64,000 bases of DNA from G020348185 sp964525045 (GCA_964525045.1 CAZGFD010000003.1:1-64000); one strand, 5' to 3'; numbered from the stretch's first letter, positions 17,770-26,562 are shown. The notes: a model not told the origin generated them from the sequence alone. A program made the numbers and translations.

Positions 17770-18210
17770 TTGTCCAAGGGATTCCGTTTTTTAGAAGATA
17801 TCGTTCTGGCTGATGCGGCGTTTGAAGCCTCTGGCGATACACTGGAGGAGGCCTTTGAGGCCGCGACCGAAGCGGTCATTGAAACGATGGCGGATCCCGA
17901 AACCGTATTCTCAGATTGGACTCATGAAGTCGAAATCTACGAAGAGGATGTCTCATCATTATTATTCGAGTGGTTATCCCATTTGGTGTTTTTAAAAGAT
18001 GCCCATGGGGTAGTGTTCCAGAAGGCTCCCCAGGAGGTATGGTATGACCAGGAGAAAAAACGATGGATGGTTCATGGGACGATCGTCGGGGAACGTATTA
18101 AACCATCCAGCCAGGCCTTGCGTTCTGATATTAAAGCAGTTACCAAGCATCAATATGCCTTCACAGAAAACGAAGGAACATGGGTAGCACGGGTCGTCCT
18201 TGATCTTTGA
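17770..18210 (+). CDS. Archease
   Basis: 146 residues. Archease is the cofactor that lets RtcB complete multiple rounds of RNA ligation. The N-terminal motif is FRFLEDIVLADAAFEASG, then TLEEAFEAATEAV, and the C-terminus ends VARVVLDL with the conserved Asp. The canonical EHTAD string is replaced by EDIVLAD: the metal-binding Asp is kept, but the preceding His-Thr is not, and two residues are inserted. The start is TTG at 17770 with GAGGAAAG about seven bases upstream. The rtcB start is only 20 bases downstream, which supports the assignment strongly. Confidence 0.88.
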   Translation: MSKGFRFLEDIVLADAAFEASGDTLEEAFEAATEAVIETMADPETVFSDWTHEVEIYEEDVSSLLFEWLSHLVFLKDAHGVVFQKAPQEVWYDQEKKRWMVHGTIVGERIKPSSQALRSDIKAVTKHQYAFTENEGTWVARVVLDL

Positions 18211-18230
18211 AACAAAGGGGAAAATAATTT

Positions 18231-19682
18231 ATGCAGCTGTCGACCCATATGAAAGTGAACCGAGTCTCTGGAGTCATTTGGGAAATACCTCCTAGTCAAA
18301 AAGCTGGAATGTTGGTTCCTGCGCGGATTTATGCCACAAAGCCCATTTTGCAAAGTATGGATGAAGGAGTATTTGAACAAGTGACCAATGTGGCGTGTCT
18401 GCCTGGAATTCGGCGGTATGCCTTATGTATGCCAGACGGACATTGGGGATATGGTTTTCCGATTGGTGGAGTGGCAGCGTTTAATACTCATGAGGGCATT
18501 ATTTCCCCCGGAGGGGTCGGATACGATATTAACTGCGGCATGCGGCTCATCCGGACAAATTTGACATTACAAGACGTTCGTCCTCGTCTGGAAGAACTCA
18601 TGACTGAGCTGTTTCGCGGCATTCCGGCCGGAGTGGGCTCGAAGGGTATGGTACGTCTGAAACGGCCGGATTTTGAATCAATTTTGAAAAATGGTGCACG
18701 GTGGTGTATCGAAAATGGTTACGGATGGGGAGAGGATTTGACCCGCATGGAGGAGCATGGATGTCTGGGGGGCGCAAATCCAGAAACGGTCAGTGAGAAA
18801 GCCATTGAGCGTGGGATCCACCAGTTGGGGACGTTGGGGTCGGGTAATCATTATCTTGAAGTTCAAGTTGTGGCCCCAGAGGGCGTGTTTGATCCAGAAG
18901 CGGCAGAAGCATTTGGGATTACCGGGCAAGATCAGATTGTTGTGATGGTTCACTGTGGATCTCGAGGCTTTGGGCACCAGGTAGGGACCGACTACCTAAA
19001 GGTATTTGAAAAAGCGATGAAAAAGTATGGAATTGTGGTGAAGGATCCGCAACTGGCTTGTGCGCCGTTTCACTCCACAGAAGGTCAGGATTATTTTGGT
19101 GCCATGAATTGTGCAGCGAATACGGCATTTGCCAACAGACAAGTTATCACCCATGCCATTCGCCAAGCATTTACACAGGTGTTTGGCCAATCTGCCGAAA
19201 CGCTGGGCATGCAAGTTGTGTATGATGTGACGCATAACATCGCCAAAGTTGAACGGTACCCTGAGGGGGAACTTCTTGTTCATCGAAAGGGCGCGACACG
19301 AGCCTTTGGTCCAGGCTCCCCAGAGCTGGCTGAACCCTATCGGGCGGTCGGCCAACCTGTGATTTGTGGTGGGTCCATGGAAACCGGTTCCTATCTCCTG
19401 GTCGGCACGCAACGTGCCAATGACGAGACCTTTGGATCGACGATGCACGGGTCAGGTCGAACGATGTCGAGAGTCAAAGCCAAACGTCAGGTCCGGGGGG
19501 ACAAACTCCAACGAGAAATGGCCCAACGAGGAATAATTGTCAAAGCTGTCTCCATGTCCGGTCTTGCTGAAGAAGCCGGGTTTGCCTATAAGAATATTTC
19601 TCAGGTGGTGGAAACGGTGCATGAAGCTGGCCTGACGACTCGGGTCGCAGCGTTGAAACCTATTGGGAATATCAAGGGATAG
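18231..19682 (+). CDS. rtcB: RNA-splicing ligase RtcB
   Basis: GTP- and Mn-dependent ligase that joins 2',3'-cyclic phosphate (or 3'-phosphate) and 5'-OH RNA ends. Visible motifs: PDGHWGYGFPIGG, VGYDINCGMRL with the metal-binding Cys, GTLGSGNHYLEVQ, VHCGSRGFGHQVG, YDVTHNIAK, and GSTMHGSGRTMSR, where His (about residue 406) takes up GMP. At 483 residues it is the long, archaeal/metazoan-length form, which fits the archease gene just upstream; the E. coli protein is around 408. It is translated from ATG 18231 after a purine-rich AAAGGGG. Confidence 0.96.
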   Translation: MQLSTHMKVNRVSGVIWEIPPSQKAGMLVPARIYATKPILQSMDEGVFEQVTNVACLPGIRRYALCMPDGHWGYGFPIGGVAAFNTHEGIISPGGVGYDINCGMRLIRTNLTLQDVRPRLEELMTELFRGIPAGVGSKGMVRLKRPDFESILKNGARWCIENGYGWGEDLTRMEEHGCLGGANPETVSEKAIERGIHQLGTLGSGNHYLEVQVVAPEGVFDPEAAEAFGITGQDQIVVMVHCGSRGFGHQVGTDYLKVFEKAMKKYGIVVKDPQLACAPFHSTEGQDYFGAMNCAANTAFANRQVITHAIRQAFTQVFGQSAETLGMQVVYDVTHNIAKVERYPEGELLVHRKGATRAFGPGSPELAEPYRAVGQPVICGGSMETGSYLLVGTQRANDETFGSTMHGSGRTMSRVKAKRQVRGDKLQREMAQRGIIVKAVSMSGLAEEAGFAYKNISQVVETVHEAGLTTRVAALKPIGNIKG

Positions 19683-19695
19683 AGCATAAGAATGT

Positions 19696-19727
19696 GTTTC
19701 AGGTTTGGGGTTTCAGGTTTCAGGTTT
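19696..19727. repeat. GTTTCAG heptamer tract
   Basis: Four tandem seven-base units (GTTTCAG, GTTTGGG, GTTTCAG, GTTTCAG) followed by GTTT, just 3' of rtcB. The same unit occurs at other gene ends in the window. Confidence 0.75.
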
Positions 19728-19785
19728 AACAAAAAAAGGAACTAAAGGGTCGAAGTGTCGAAAAGTCGAAAGGGTGGGGAGGGCT

Positions 19786-20829
19786 ATGATTCCAACGGTT
19801 GAATGGAAAAATGGAGTGGTAAGATTACTTGACCAAAGTGTTTTGCCCGGAAAAGTTGAAATTTTGGAATGTCGGGATTACCAAACCGTCGCCCAGGCTA
19901 TTCGGGATCTTCGCGTTCGTGGTGCACCGGCGATTGGTGTCACAGCAGCCCTAGGTATTGCCTTGGGAGCGAAATCCATTTCAGAACAGCCTTTTGAGGA
20001 ATTTCAGCGACAATTTTTTTCCGTTTGTGAGCACATGGCGGCGACCAGGCCGACGGCTGTCAATTTGTTTTGGGCGATTAGGCGCATGAAACGGGTTGTC
20101 CAGCAGGGAGAAAGCCAACCAATTGAAGATCTGAAACAACAGTTAATCAAAGAAGCGCAGGCCATGGTAGAAGAAGATATTTCAATAAACCAGGCCCTCG
20201 GGGATTACGGTGCCGCCCTGATTCAATCTGGGCAGTGCATTCTCACTCATTGTAACGCTGGTGCATTAGCCACAGCAGGATATGGAACGGCGCTTGGTGT
20301 CATTCGATCGGCATGGAAACAGGGTAAAAATATTCGCGTCCTGGCTGATGAAACGCGTCCTGTGCTTCAAGGTGCACGTTTAACCGCTTGGGAACTTCAA
20401 CAGGATGGGATTCCGGTCACCCTGATTACTGACAATGCTGCCGGAGCTTTCATGCGTCAGGGCCTTATTGATCTCTGTACGGTCGGGGCGGATCGGATTG
20501 CGGCCAACGGTGATGTGGCTAATAAAATTGGGACGTATACAGTGGCTGTATTAGCGAAGGTTCATGGGATCCCGTTTTACGTGGCGGCACCTTCTTCGAC
20601 GATTGATCTCCACACCCCGACGGGGCAAGAGATTCAGATTGAGCAACGTTCGACTCAGGAAGTTACGTCTCTTTATGGGGGTCCCTCCATCGCACCTGAC
20701 GGCATTGAAATCCTCAACCCAGCCTTTGATGTTACCCCAGCAGACTACGTAACTGGGATTATTACCGAACGGGGTGTCTTTCGACCCGAGGAGCTGGCAG
20801 ATCACTTTCGGTCAGATGGGGACTGTTGA
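19786..20829 (+). CDS. mtnA: Methylthioribose-1-phosphate isomerase
   Basis: Aldose-ketose isomerase of the methionine salvage pathway. About 347 residues. Motifs: RVRGAPAIGVTAALG, THCNAGALATAGYGTA with the catalytic Cys, DETRPVLQGARLTAWEL, VGADRIAANGDVANKIGT with the catalytic Asp, and PFYVAAPSSTID. I start at ATG 19786 because GGGGAGGG lies just upstream and the family normally begins here; an in-frame extension back to 19705 would run through the heptamer repeat and looks spurious. No other salvage genes flank it. Related eIF2B-like sugar isomerases are possible, but the motif set favours MtnA. Confidence 0.93.
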   Translation: MIPTVEWKNGVVRLLDQSVLPGKVEILECRDYQTVAQAIRDLRVRGAPAIGVTAALGIALGAKSISEQPFEEFQRQFFSVCEHMAATRPTAVNLFWAIRRMKRVVQQGESQPIEDLKQQLIKEAQAMVEEDISINQALGDYGAALIQSGQCILTHCNAGALATAGYGTALGVIRSAWKQGKNIRVLADETRPVLQGARLTAWELQQDGIPVTLITDNAAGAFMRQGLIDLCTVGADRIAANGDVANKIGTYTVAVLAKVHGIPFYVAAPSSTIDLHTPTGQEIQIEQRSTQEVTSLYGGPSIAPDGIEILNPAFDVTPADYVTGIITERGVFRPEELADHFRSDGDC

Positions 20830-20949
20830 CATTGTAGCCCTTACCCCAACTGACCACTGATGATACAAAGTATCAGGCAAGTATGAACACCCTCAAGAAT
20901 CTCACTTGCAACCTGAAGGCTGAATCATTCCTGGCAAAAACGAGACCTT

Positions 20950-21582
20950 TTACGAGCCTAAACGAAACACCCCATTCTTGACGTTTAGGTCTCGAAACAA
21001 CTGTTCAAACAATTGCTTCGCGACTTGATTGGTGAGTGTACGCACGTCCTCGGAATTGAAAAACACGACGGTGTCGGATCCATTGGAGCCGAGTACCATT
21101 CGAACAGTGCTCCCATCCTTTTCGTTCGTGACTTCAAAAAGAACTTTCATGGTAACATCGATCTCCGTGAATCCAAACCCACTCTTCGCCCGACTGTCCC
21201 AGGTTAAAACTTTGCCGGAAAGTGTGGCGTCTGGTGAACCACTCCCGGAGGAGCCGCCGAGTCGAGAGGCATTCCAATTGTGTTGTTTGAGGTAGGCAAC
21301 CGACAGGTTGGCCATGCCGTCGCCAATCTCACCGTTCCAGGCGTTGAAATTGGTGATTCCACCCCAAAAATGCGTTCGAACCCCAATTCGCTTGGTGTCC
21401 GGTCGCCCATCCTTGAAGGTGTCAACGGCAATCACGAGAGACTCATTCATAGGGTCGGTGTGTTCAACAGGCGGGGTGCGAAGTGGTTTAACTTCAAAAT
21501 TAATGACTTCTCCGGTCCCCATGCAACCTGGCAGGAGTAAACCAACAATCAAAACGTAAGCGAATAACAGTCGAAGTGACAC
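20950..21582 (-). CDS. Lipoprotein of unknown function
   Basis: About 210 residues. A lipoprotein signal peptide (VSLRLLFAYVLIVGLLLPGC) ends in the lipobox LPGC, so the mature protein is anchored at Cys about 20. The body contains an ordinary soluble domain with DTFKDGRPDTKRIGVRTHFWG near the N-terminus, reminiscent of small outer-membrane lipoproteins. I do not recognise a named family. The start is GTG 21582, with GGGAGGA seven bases upstream; an in-frame extension to 21711 lacks a ribosome site and precedes the signal peptide. Confidence 0.7.
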   Translation of the reverse strand: MSLRLLFAYVLIVGLLLPGCMGTGEVINFEVKPLRTPPVEHTDPMNESLVIAVDTFKDGRPDTKRIGVRTHFWGGITNFNAWNGEIGDGMANLSVAYLKQHNWNASRLGGSSGSGSPDATLSGKVLTWDSRAKSGFGFTEIDVTMKVLFEVTNEKDGSTVRMVLGSNGSDTVVFFNSEDVRTLTNQVAKQLFEQLFRDLNVKNGVFRLGS

Positions 21583-21804
21583 GGGACATTCCTCCCTTAC
21601 AGAATGGAAAAGATGTGAATTTGGATAAATGAAAAACCTATTGGTGGCGGTCAAAAACACTCGGTATGGCCCTGCAGGGTAAAGCTGACGTTTACGTTTC
21701 AAAGGATTCAAGATTCCAATAATTCGACTTTCTTCTTTCCAAGGGAATGTTCAATATTCAAAGTTTCAAATTATTGATTCTTCAAACTTCACTTTGAGCC
21801 ATTT

Positions 21805-21860
21805 CCCCCAATGTTCTTTTTCGAACCTCTCCTCTAGGGTAAAGCATTTGGGGGCTTTTT
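21805..21860 (+). terminator. Terminator-like hairpin with T-run in a 590-base intergenic gap
   Basis: CCCCCAATG (21805-21813) pairs with CATTTGGGGG (21845-21854), with one bulge, and is followed by CTTTTT. The loop is long (about 31 bases). It sits within 21583-22172, where I see no gene; low-complexity TTCAAA-type repeats fill much of the rest. No rightward gene ends nearby, so it could be a leader element of the gene at 22173. Confidence 0.35.
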
Positions 21861-22172
21861 GCTAGCCCTTCAACCAGGATATTGAAAAAGTATCCGTTCA
21901 AACCGTTTTAAGTTTCAGGTGGAAAGGCACTCAGTCCTGGTATTAGTGAGGGGCCTTATTTCAAATTATTCAAAATGTTTCAGGTGTCAAATTTTTCAAC
22001 AACCGTCTTGGGAGATTATTCTTTTCAGCCGAACAATTGGGAGAATGATGCATTTTTTGATAAGAGTCACGGACAAAACTTCAAGGTATTGCCTAATTCA
22101 ATGCCTTGACTTTTTCGTGAAACCCCTGACAGTATGATCTGGTTTTATTTTCTCCTTGATCTTACGAAAGTC

Positions 22173-22550
22173 ATGTGGAAACGCAACTTTGTGTTCCGTG
22201 CTGATGGTCAAGAGCCGCTTGATCAAACGGAAAACGAACTGTTTCATGAGACCGACCCGGCCTTGGATAGTTCGGGTTTGAATATGGACAAATACCTCTC
22301 GGTATGGCTTCAAGGAGAAGGAGAGGATCAGGCTCCTTCTGTTTATACCAATGTCTACGTTCGAACAGCCACTTTGGACCCCGAAAAACGAGTTGGATTT
22401 CTTCAACCCCTTCAAGGACGCACTCACCAGATTAAGATGATGCTGACACCCGCCCAAAAAGCTTTTCTACGGGATTGGTTGGCCAAGACATTTCCGTCGG
22501 CTTGGGAAAATGCCGAAGATCATTTTCATGTTATTTTTGAAGACGACTAA
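22173..22550 (+). CDS. Conserved-looking hypothetical protein
   Basis: 125 residues, acidic, soluble, no signal peptide. Distinct pieces include FVFRADGQEPLDQTENELF and a C-terminal segment LQPLQGRTHQIKMMLTPAQK then WENAEDHFHVIFEDD. I do not recognise the family. ATG 22173 follows ACGAAAG; ATG 22134 would add a 13-residue hydrophobic lead that looks unnatural. Confidence 0.55.
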   Translation: MWKRNFVFRADGQEPLDQTENELFHETDPALDSSGLNMDKYLSVWLQGEGEDQAPSVYTNVYVRTATLDPEKRVGFLQPLQGRTHQIKMMLTPAQKAFLRDWLAKTFPSAWENAEDHFHVIFEDD

Positions 22551-22835
22551 TTTCCCCTTCACCGTCACTCTCCCGAAATCTTGCCTATTGGTGTTGCCCT
22601 TCTTGTTGGAATAGAGAATTGGTCGTTCGCAATTTCAAGATTAAGATGTGTGTTGTTGCTATGTAATCAGGAAATGAAGCGTAGTGTTGGGTTGTGTTGG
22701 AGGAGAATATCGAATGCCGAGTTTCGATTGTCGAAAAAATCTGGGGACGCCATTCAGCCTCCCCTGCCTTGATGCGGGGACCTGATCGGTATGATAAATC
22801 TACTTGAATGAGCTTTGCACTGGTGAGTTCGGTCA

Positions 22836-24110
22836 ATGGACATTAAAAAAGATGTGGTTGTCGTTGGCGCTGGGGGAGGGGGAGCGATACTGGGCCTTGC
22901 CTTGAATCGGAAGGGTATTGATACCCTGGTCATTGAGAAGGCCTCAGGTCCTCCGTCCGGGGTGCGGGGGGAAATTCTCCAACCCAACGGACAGCAAGTG
23001 CTTGATCGTTTAGGACTTTTGCAGCGACTTCCTCCGGCAGGAGTCCTTCCGGTTCGGTTTTTTCATTTTCGGTCGGTGGGTGGAAAACGGCTTTGTACCA
23101 TTGATTACGATATGCTGCCACCACCCTATAATCGTGCCTTGGTCATGTGGCCGAATGTCGTGCACCAAACTATTCTTGAGGTGTTGCAGGCCGAAAATCC
23201 TCAAGGACTCTTCTATGGCACGACCTTCAAGTCTCTTATCAAAGACGGGTCTCAGGTAGAGGGAATTGAGGTAGAAAGTCAAGGAAAGATCTTTAAGATC
23301 CAAGCCAAACTCGTCGTCGGGGCAGACGGTCCATTCTCCAAGGTTCGGGAAGCTCTGGCCATTCCTGCCAAACTTCATCGATATAAAGAAAGCTATCTTA
23401 TCGCGATGCTTGATAGTCCAGATAATATTACCGAGTCCCAATATTTTGTCGGTAAACGAACGATTTTAGGTGTGTTTCCGGCTGCGGGAAACAAGGCGTA
23501 CGTTTTCTATATGGTGCCTTCCGATGGCCTGGCACAGATGAAATCAGAGGGGCTTCAAGCGCTTCGAGAAAAGTGGACAGCCATCTACCCGGTATTCCAA
23601 TCCACATTTGATACCTTAAGAGATTGGAATCAAACCGCTTACATGGGGACAGGACGAGTCAAGGCCAAAGTATGGGGCACCGATGGAGCGGTGCTGATTG
23701 GCGATGCAGCCCATGGGATGAATCCGCATGCTTCACAAGGTCGAATGCAAGCCATGGTCGATGCGGTAACGCTGGCGGACATTATCGAAACATGCCGGAT
23801 GGAAGAGGATTGGTCATTTACGGCATTACAGGCCTTTGAAGATTGTCGGCGGCCCCAGGTCACGATGCTTCAACGGTTGGCAGACGAGGAAGTGTTCTTT
23901 TGGAATACAGGTAATCCAGTATTGTCGGCCCTGCGCAATCGGGTATTTCAAACGATGGATCGAAATCGTCGTTTGCAGTACCAAGTCTTGACGGCCACGG
24001 CCGGGTTGCGAGAAAGCCCGCCTTTTGGATGGTTCGATCGGCTCCAAGCCGGAGGATTCTGGCCGGATCCGCGGGCTGATCAGATTCCTTCCAACCCTCA
24101 GCCCATCTGA
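22836..24110 (+). CDS. FAD-dependent monooxygenase (UbiH / PHBH-like)
   Basis: 424 residues. N-terminal dinucleotide-binding motif VVVVGAGGGGAILGLAL, then GEILQPNGQQVLDRLGLL, the middle DG motif VVGADGPFSKVREAL, and the second FAD motif VLIGDAAHGMNPHASQGRM. These are class A flavoprotein hydroxylases (aromatic or quinone hydroxylation) or related halogenases/epoxidases. The substrate is not evident, and no ubiquinone or menaquinone genes surround it. Two small downstream genes run in the same direction, with a gap of 60 bases. Confidence 0.88.
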   Translation: MDIKKDVVVVGAGGGGAILGLALNRKGIDTLVIEKASGPPSGVRGEILQPNGQQVLDRLGLLQRLPPAGVLPVRFFHFRSVGGKRLCTIDYDMLPPPYNRALVMWPNVVHQTILEVLQAENPQGLFYGTTFKSLIKDGSQVEGIEVESQGKIFKIQAKLVVGADGPFSKVREALAIPAKLHRYKESYLIAMLDSPDNITESQYFVGKRTILGVFPAAGNKAYVFYMVPSDGLAQMKSEGLQALREKWTAIYPVFQSTFDTLRDWNQTAYMGTGRVKAKVWGTDGAVLIGDAAHGMNPHASQGRMQAMVDAVTLADIIETCRMEEDWSFTALQAFEDCRRPQVTMLQRLADEEVFFWNTGNPVLSALRNRVFQTMDRNRRLQYQVLTATAGLRESPPFGWFDRLQAGGFWPDPRADQIPSNPQPI

Positions 24111-24170
24111 TAGTCATTTATGTATGATGATATGCCTAGTTTGACAGATTAAGAGGAGATACCTTTTGTA

Positions 24171-24935
24171 ATGTCTGCATGGTCCAGCAATTGGCCGGAT
24201 ATGCCCGAAGAGGCTCGACACACTCTCCAACCCTATCTCGGGCAGCTGCGAAAACAAATCGGTGAACACCTAGAGGCCGTGATCATGTATGGCAGTTTGG
24301 TGCGCGGCGAGTATATTCAGGGTCGATCCAATATCAATCTTTTACTTATGATTCGACAATTCTCTCTCGACATTGGTCAACGGTGCGGAGGGCTTCATCG
24401 GAGATGGGGAAAAGAGGGTGTCATTGCCCCCCTCATGATGGTACAGGAGGAGCTTGTGACCGCTTCCCAGCTCTTCCCGTTAGAATTCCTTGAAATGAAA
24501 GACTCTCACATCCTCCTCGAAGGGCGGGATCCATTTTCCGAAATTCATCTGACCCATAACAATCTGATAATCCAATGTCAGCAGGAACTCATCGGGAACT
24601 TGTTTCGACTCCGGCAACGATTTGTCGAGGGAGAAGGAAAAGCTGAAGCGATTTTTGCTTTACTTCCGCTTTCGCTCACTTCGTTAATCCCCTGCCTTCG
24701 TGGCCTTTTTCGGTTATTGGATCAGTCGTCGAGTGGAAGCTCCGCGGCTATCCTGGAGCGTCTTCCCCTGACACTCCAAGTCGAGTCCGTAGTTTTTCAA
24801 GAGGTCTTAGCTTTGAAACGAGGGCTGAGCAGCCCAGGGAAGAAGGAATTCCCGCGGCTCTACGAACGCTATGTTCAGGGGCTGGAGGGTTTGATCAGGC
24901 GGGTCAACGAACTGAAAGCGGACGGTCGATTATGA
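24171..24935 (+). CDS. Nucleotidyltransferase-fold protein with degenerate active site
   Basis: 254 residues. Residues 26-62 read AVIMYGSLVRGEYIQGRSN then INLLLM, matching the pol-beta/MNT-type motif GSxxRG(x)n-S-D-I-D-L. Both metal-binding Asp positions are Asn here (SNINLLL). The rest is helical with an Arg-rich C-terminus. It therefore looks like a catalytically dead or altered nucleotidyltransferase. It overlaps the next gene by four bases (ATGA), so the two are translationally coupled. An AGGAG lies 12 bases before the ATG. Confidence 0.65.
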   Translation: MSAWSSNWPDMPEEARHTLQPYLGQLRKQIGEHLEAVIMYGSLVRGEYIQGRSNINLLLMIRQFSLDIGQRCGGLHRRWGKEGVIAPLMMVQEELVTASQLFPLEFLEMKDSHILLEGRDPFSEIHLTHNNLIIQCQQELIGNLFRLRQRFVEGEGKAEAIFALLPLSLTSLIPCLRGLFRLLDQSSSGSSAAILERLPLTLQVESVVFQEVLALKRGLSSPGKKEFPRLYERYVQGLEGLIRRVNELKADGRL

Positions 24936-25648
24936 AGTGGCTCGGTCTTGCTCTCTTGGTGGGCTTCATCACCCCGTCCTCGTTAATGGCGACGCCTACG
25001 GCGAAGGTGGTTTTGCCCACTCCGCTGGGGTATGTCAGTGATTATGCGAACATTCTGTCACCTCAGTGGAAAACCCAAATTCGTTCAGTGTGTAAAGATT
25101 TAGAAACCCGCACGGGTGTGGAAATGATTGTGGTGACGCTTCCCACTGTTGAACCCTTAACCGGTGCTCAAAACTATGCCTCGAAACTCTATGAAGGGTG
25201 GCGTATTGGGACGGCACAACAGGAACGTGGAATTCTCTTGCTCACGTCAATGAAAGAACGGCAGGCGGTCGTCGTATTGGGAAGAACGCTCTTGTCAGTT
25301 GTTTCGCGGCAAACGCTTGATCAAATTTCTGAACAGCATTTGGTGCCAATGTTTCGCACCGCAACCTATGGAGAAGATCTGTACCGGAGTGCAGTCATCT
25401 TGGCTACCGCAGCCGGGGAAACGCCCTTGTCTTCTGAAAAGAAGGGCACCCCTAGATCTGCCGGGTTCTGGATGAATCTCGGCGTGGTCATCCTGATGCT
25501 TTTCATTCTCTGGCGGTTTACTCGTCCTGAGCGGCGCCATCCCTTTCAACGTTGGCGACGGGGTGAATATTGGGGAACCGGTCAGGGGGGGTTTGGAGGT
25601 AACTTTGGAGGATTTGGTGGAGGTATGGGCGGGCAGGGGCTTGGGTAG
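24932..25648 (+). CDS. TPM-domain protein (YgcG-like)
   Basis: 238 residues. A signal peptide (MKWLGLALLVGFITPSSLMA) is followed by a TPM domain (about 32-155): YVSDYANILSPQWKTQIRSV, GVEMIVVTLPTVEP, and RGILLLTSMKERQAVVVLG. A transmembrane helix follows at about 182-199, and the tail is Gly-rich (GGFGGNFGGFGGGMGGQ), as in many YgcG/Psb32 relatives. It sits in the envelope with the TPM domain outside. The family has been linked to photosystem repair and membrane remodelling in other groups; the role here is unknown. Confidence 0.85.
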   Translation: MKWLGLALLVGFITPSSLMATPTAKVVLPTPLGYVSDYANILSPQWKTQIRSVCKDLETRTGVEMIVVTLPTVEPLTGAQNYASKLYEGWRIGTAQQERGILLLTSMKERQAVVVLGRTLLSVVSRQTLDQISEQHLVPMFRTATYGEDLYRSAVILATAAGETPLSSEKKGTPRSAGFWMNLGVVILMLFILWRFTRPERRHPFQRWRRGEYWGTGQGGFGGNFGGFGGGMGGQGLG

Positions 25649-25762
25649 GTCATCGGATAAAAAAGTTTCAGGTTTCAAGGTATAAGAGGCCAAGGCTCTA
25701 CCCGGGGATTTAAAAACCCGAAGTGGGGTAAGAGTTGGTAGAGAAGTGGAGGGCAGGGGATG

Positions 25763-25797
25763 CGGGGTGGTGAAACCTATCATGATTCACCACCCCG
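25763..25797. terminator. Strong 12-bp hairpin between convergent genes
   Basis: CGGGGTGGTGAA (25763-25774) and TTCACCACCCCG (25786-25797) pair perfectly around an 11-base loop. It stands between the TPM gene (ends 25648) and the leftward gene ending at 25813. No T-run follows on either strand, so any termination would be non-canonical or bidirectional. A weaker nested hairpin lies at about 25693-25736. Confidence 0.5.
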
Positions 25798-25812
25798 TAT
25801 TGTGAAGGGTCT

Positions 25813-26487
25813 TTATAGCATTTTATGGTTTTCGAACACGAGTGTCCGGGTGGAAACCGCCCCATTTTCATAGGATATGATTCGTCTGGTTGCCGGTAGG
25901 TCGGAAGAGGAAATGCGAGTATGGGTGTCGGTGAAACTATCGACATTCCGAAGGGTGCCATCTTTGGGAGAAAAATAATAGACCGTATACCGGGTCGTAA
26001 GGTACTTCTGATCTTGGGTGAGGGCACTTTCTTCCACATTAATGGTGAAAGCCATATGAGGCATTTTACGATTAATCTGGCAGATTCTGTTGTCTTTGAC
26101 ACGGTACCAAGATTCCATGCCATCTCCGTGTATGTTCACACGCTGCCCAAGGGGATGATTTTCATCTCCGCCTAAAGTCAGGGCATATTTGCCGTCAGAA
26201 GTCTCAAATGTTCTTGGGCCTCGATGAACGGCAATCATGCCGATTTGATCCTGAGCCCATTTTTGAAGTTCTTCATCCTGAATCTGTACGGAGACCTCTC
26301 GGGGCCCTTTGACCGTCACCGTCCCTTTGGTTTCGGTTCCGTTAACATTAATTCGCAATTCCGCTTGAAAGCCCTGGAAATCAGACTGCCACCGCGCTGT
26401 CTTCTCGAATGCCCCCCTTAGCAAATCCTGCGCTTTGGGGTCATTCTGCACATCTGATCCCGTTTCTTGACGGGTATACATTTCCAT
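25813..26487 (-). CDS. DUF3386-like protein
   Basis: 224 residues, soluble, no signal peptide. The opening KAQDLLRGAFEKTARWQ then SDFQGFQAELRIN, and TTRYTVYYFSPKDGTLRNV with a FTDTHTRISSSDLPATRR segment near the C-terminus, resemble DUF3386, a family known mainly from cyanobacteria. The function is unknown. The start ATG at 26487 has AAAGGAG eight bases upstream, which settles it. A perfect 15-bp palindrome lies 34 bases upstream. Confidence 0.7.
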   Translation of the reverse strand: MEMYTRQETGSDVQNDPKAQDLLRGAFEKTARWQSDFQGFQAELRINVNGTETKGTVTVKGPREVSVQIQDEELQKWAQDQIGMIAVHRGPRTFETSDGKYALTLGGDENHPLGQRVNIHGDGMESWYRVKDNRICQINRKMPHMAFTINVEESALTQDQKYLTTRYTVYYFSPKDGTLRNVDSFTDTHTRISSSDLPATRRIISYENGAVSTRTLVFENHKML

Positions 26488-26520
26488 AAACAGATCTCCT
26501 TTCCATTCCTCCTTGGATAA

Positions 26521-26562
26521 TCACTATACTGACTGCCATCGACCTGACAGTCAGTATAGTGA
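26521..26562. promoter_or_regulatory. Perfect 15-bp palindrome upstream of the DUF3386-like gene
   Basis: TCACTATACTGACTG (26521-26535) and CAGTCAGTATAGTGA (26548-26562) are exact complements around 12 bases. No T-run follows. The sequence type (TATACTGAC ... GTCAGTATA) resembles operators of TetR-family regulators, and its position 34 bases before the start of the leftward gene fits an operator. It could also act as a terminator for the gene ending at 26641. Confidence 0.5.
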
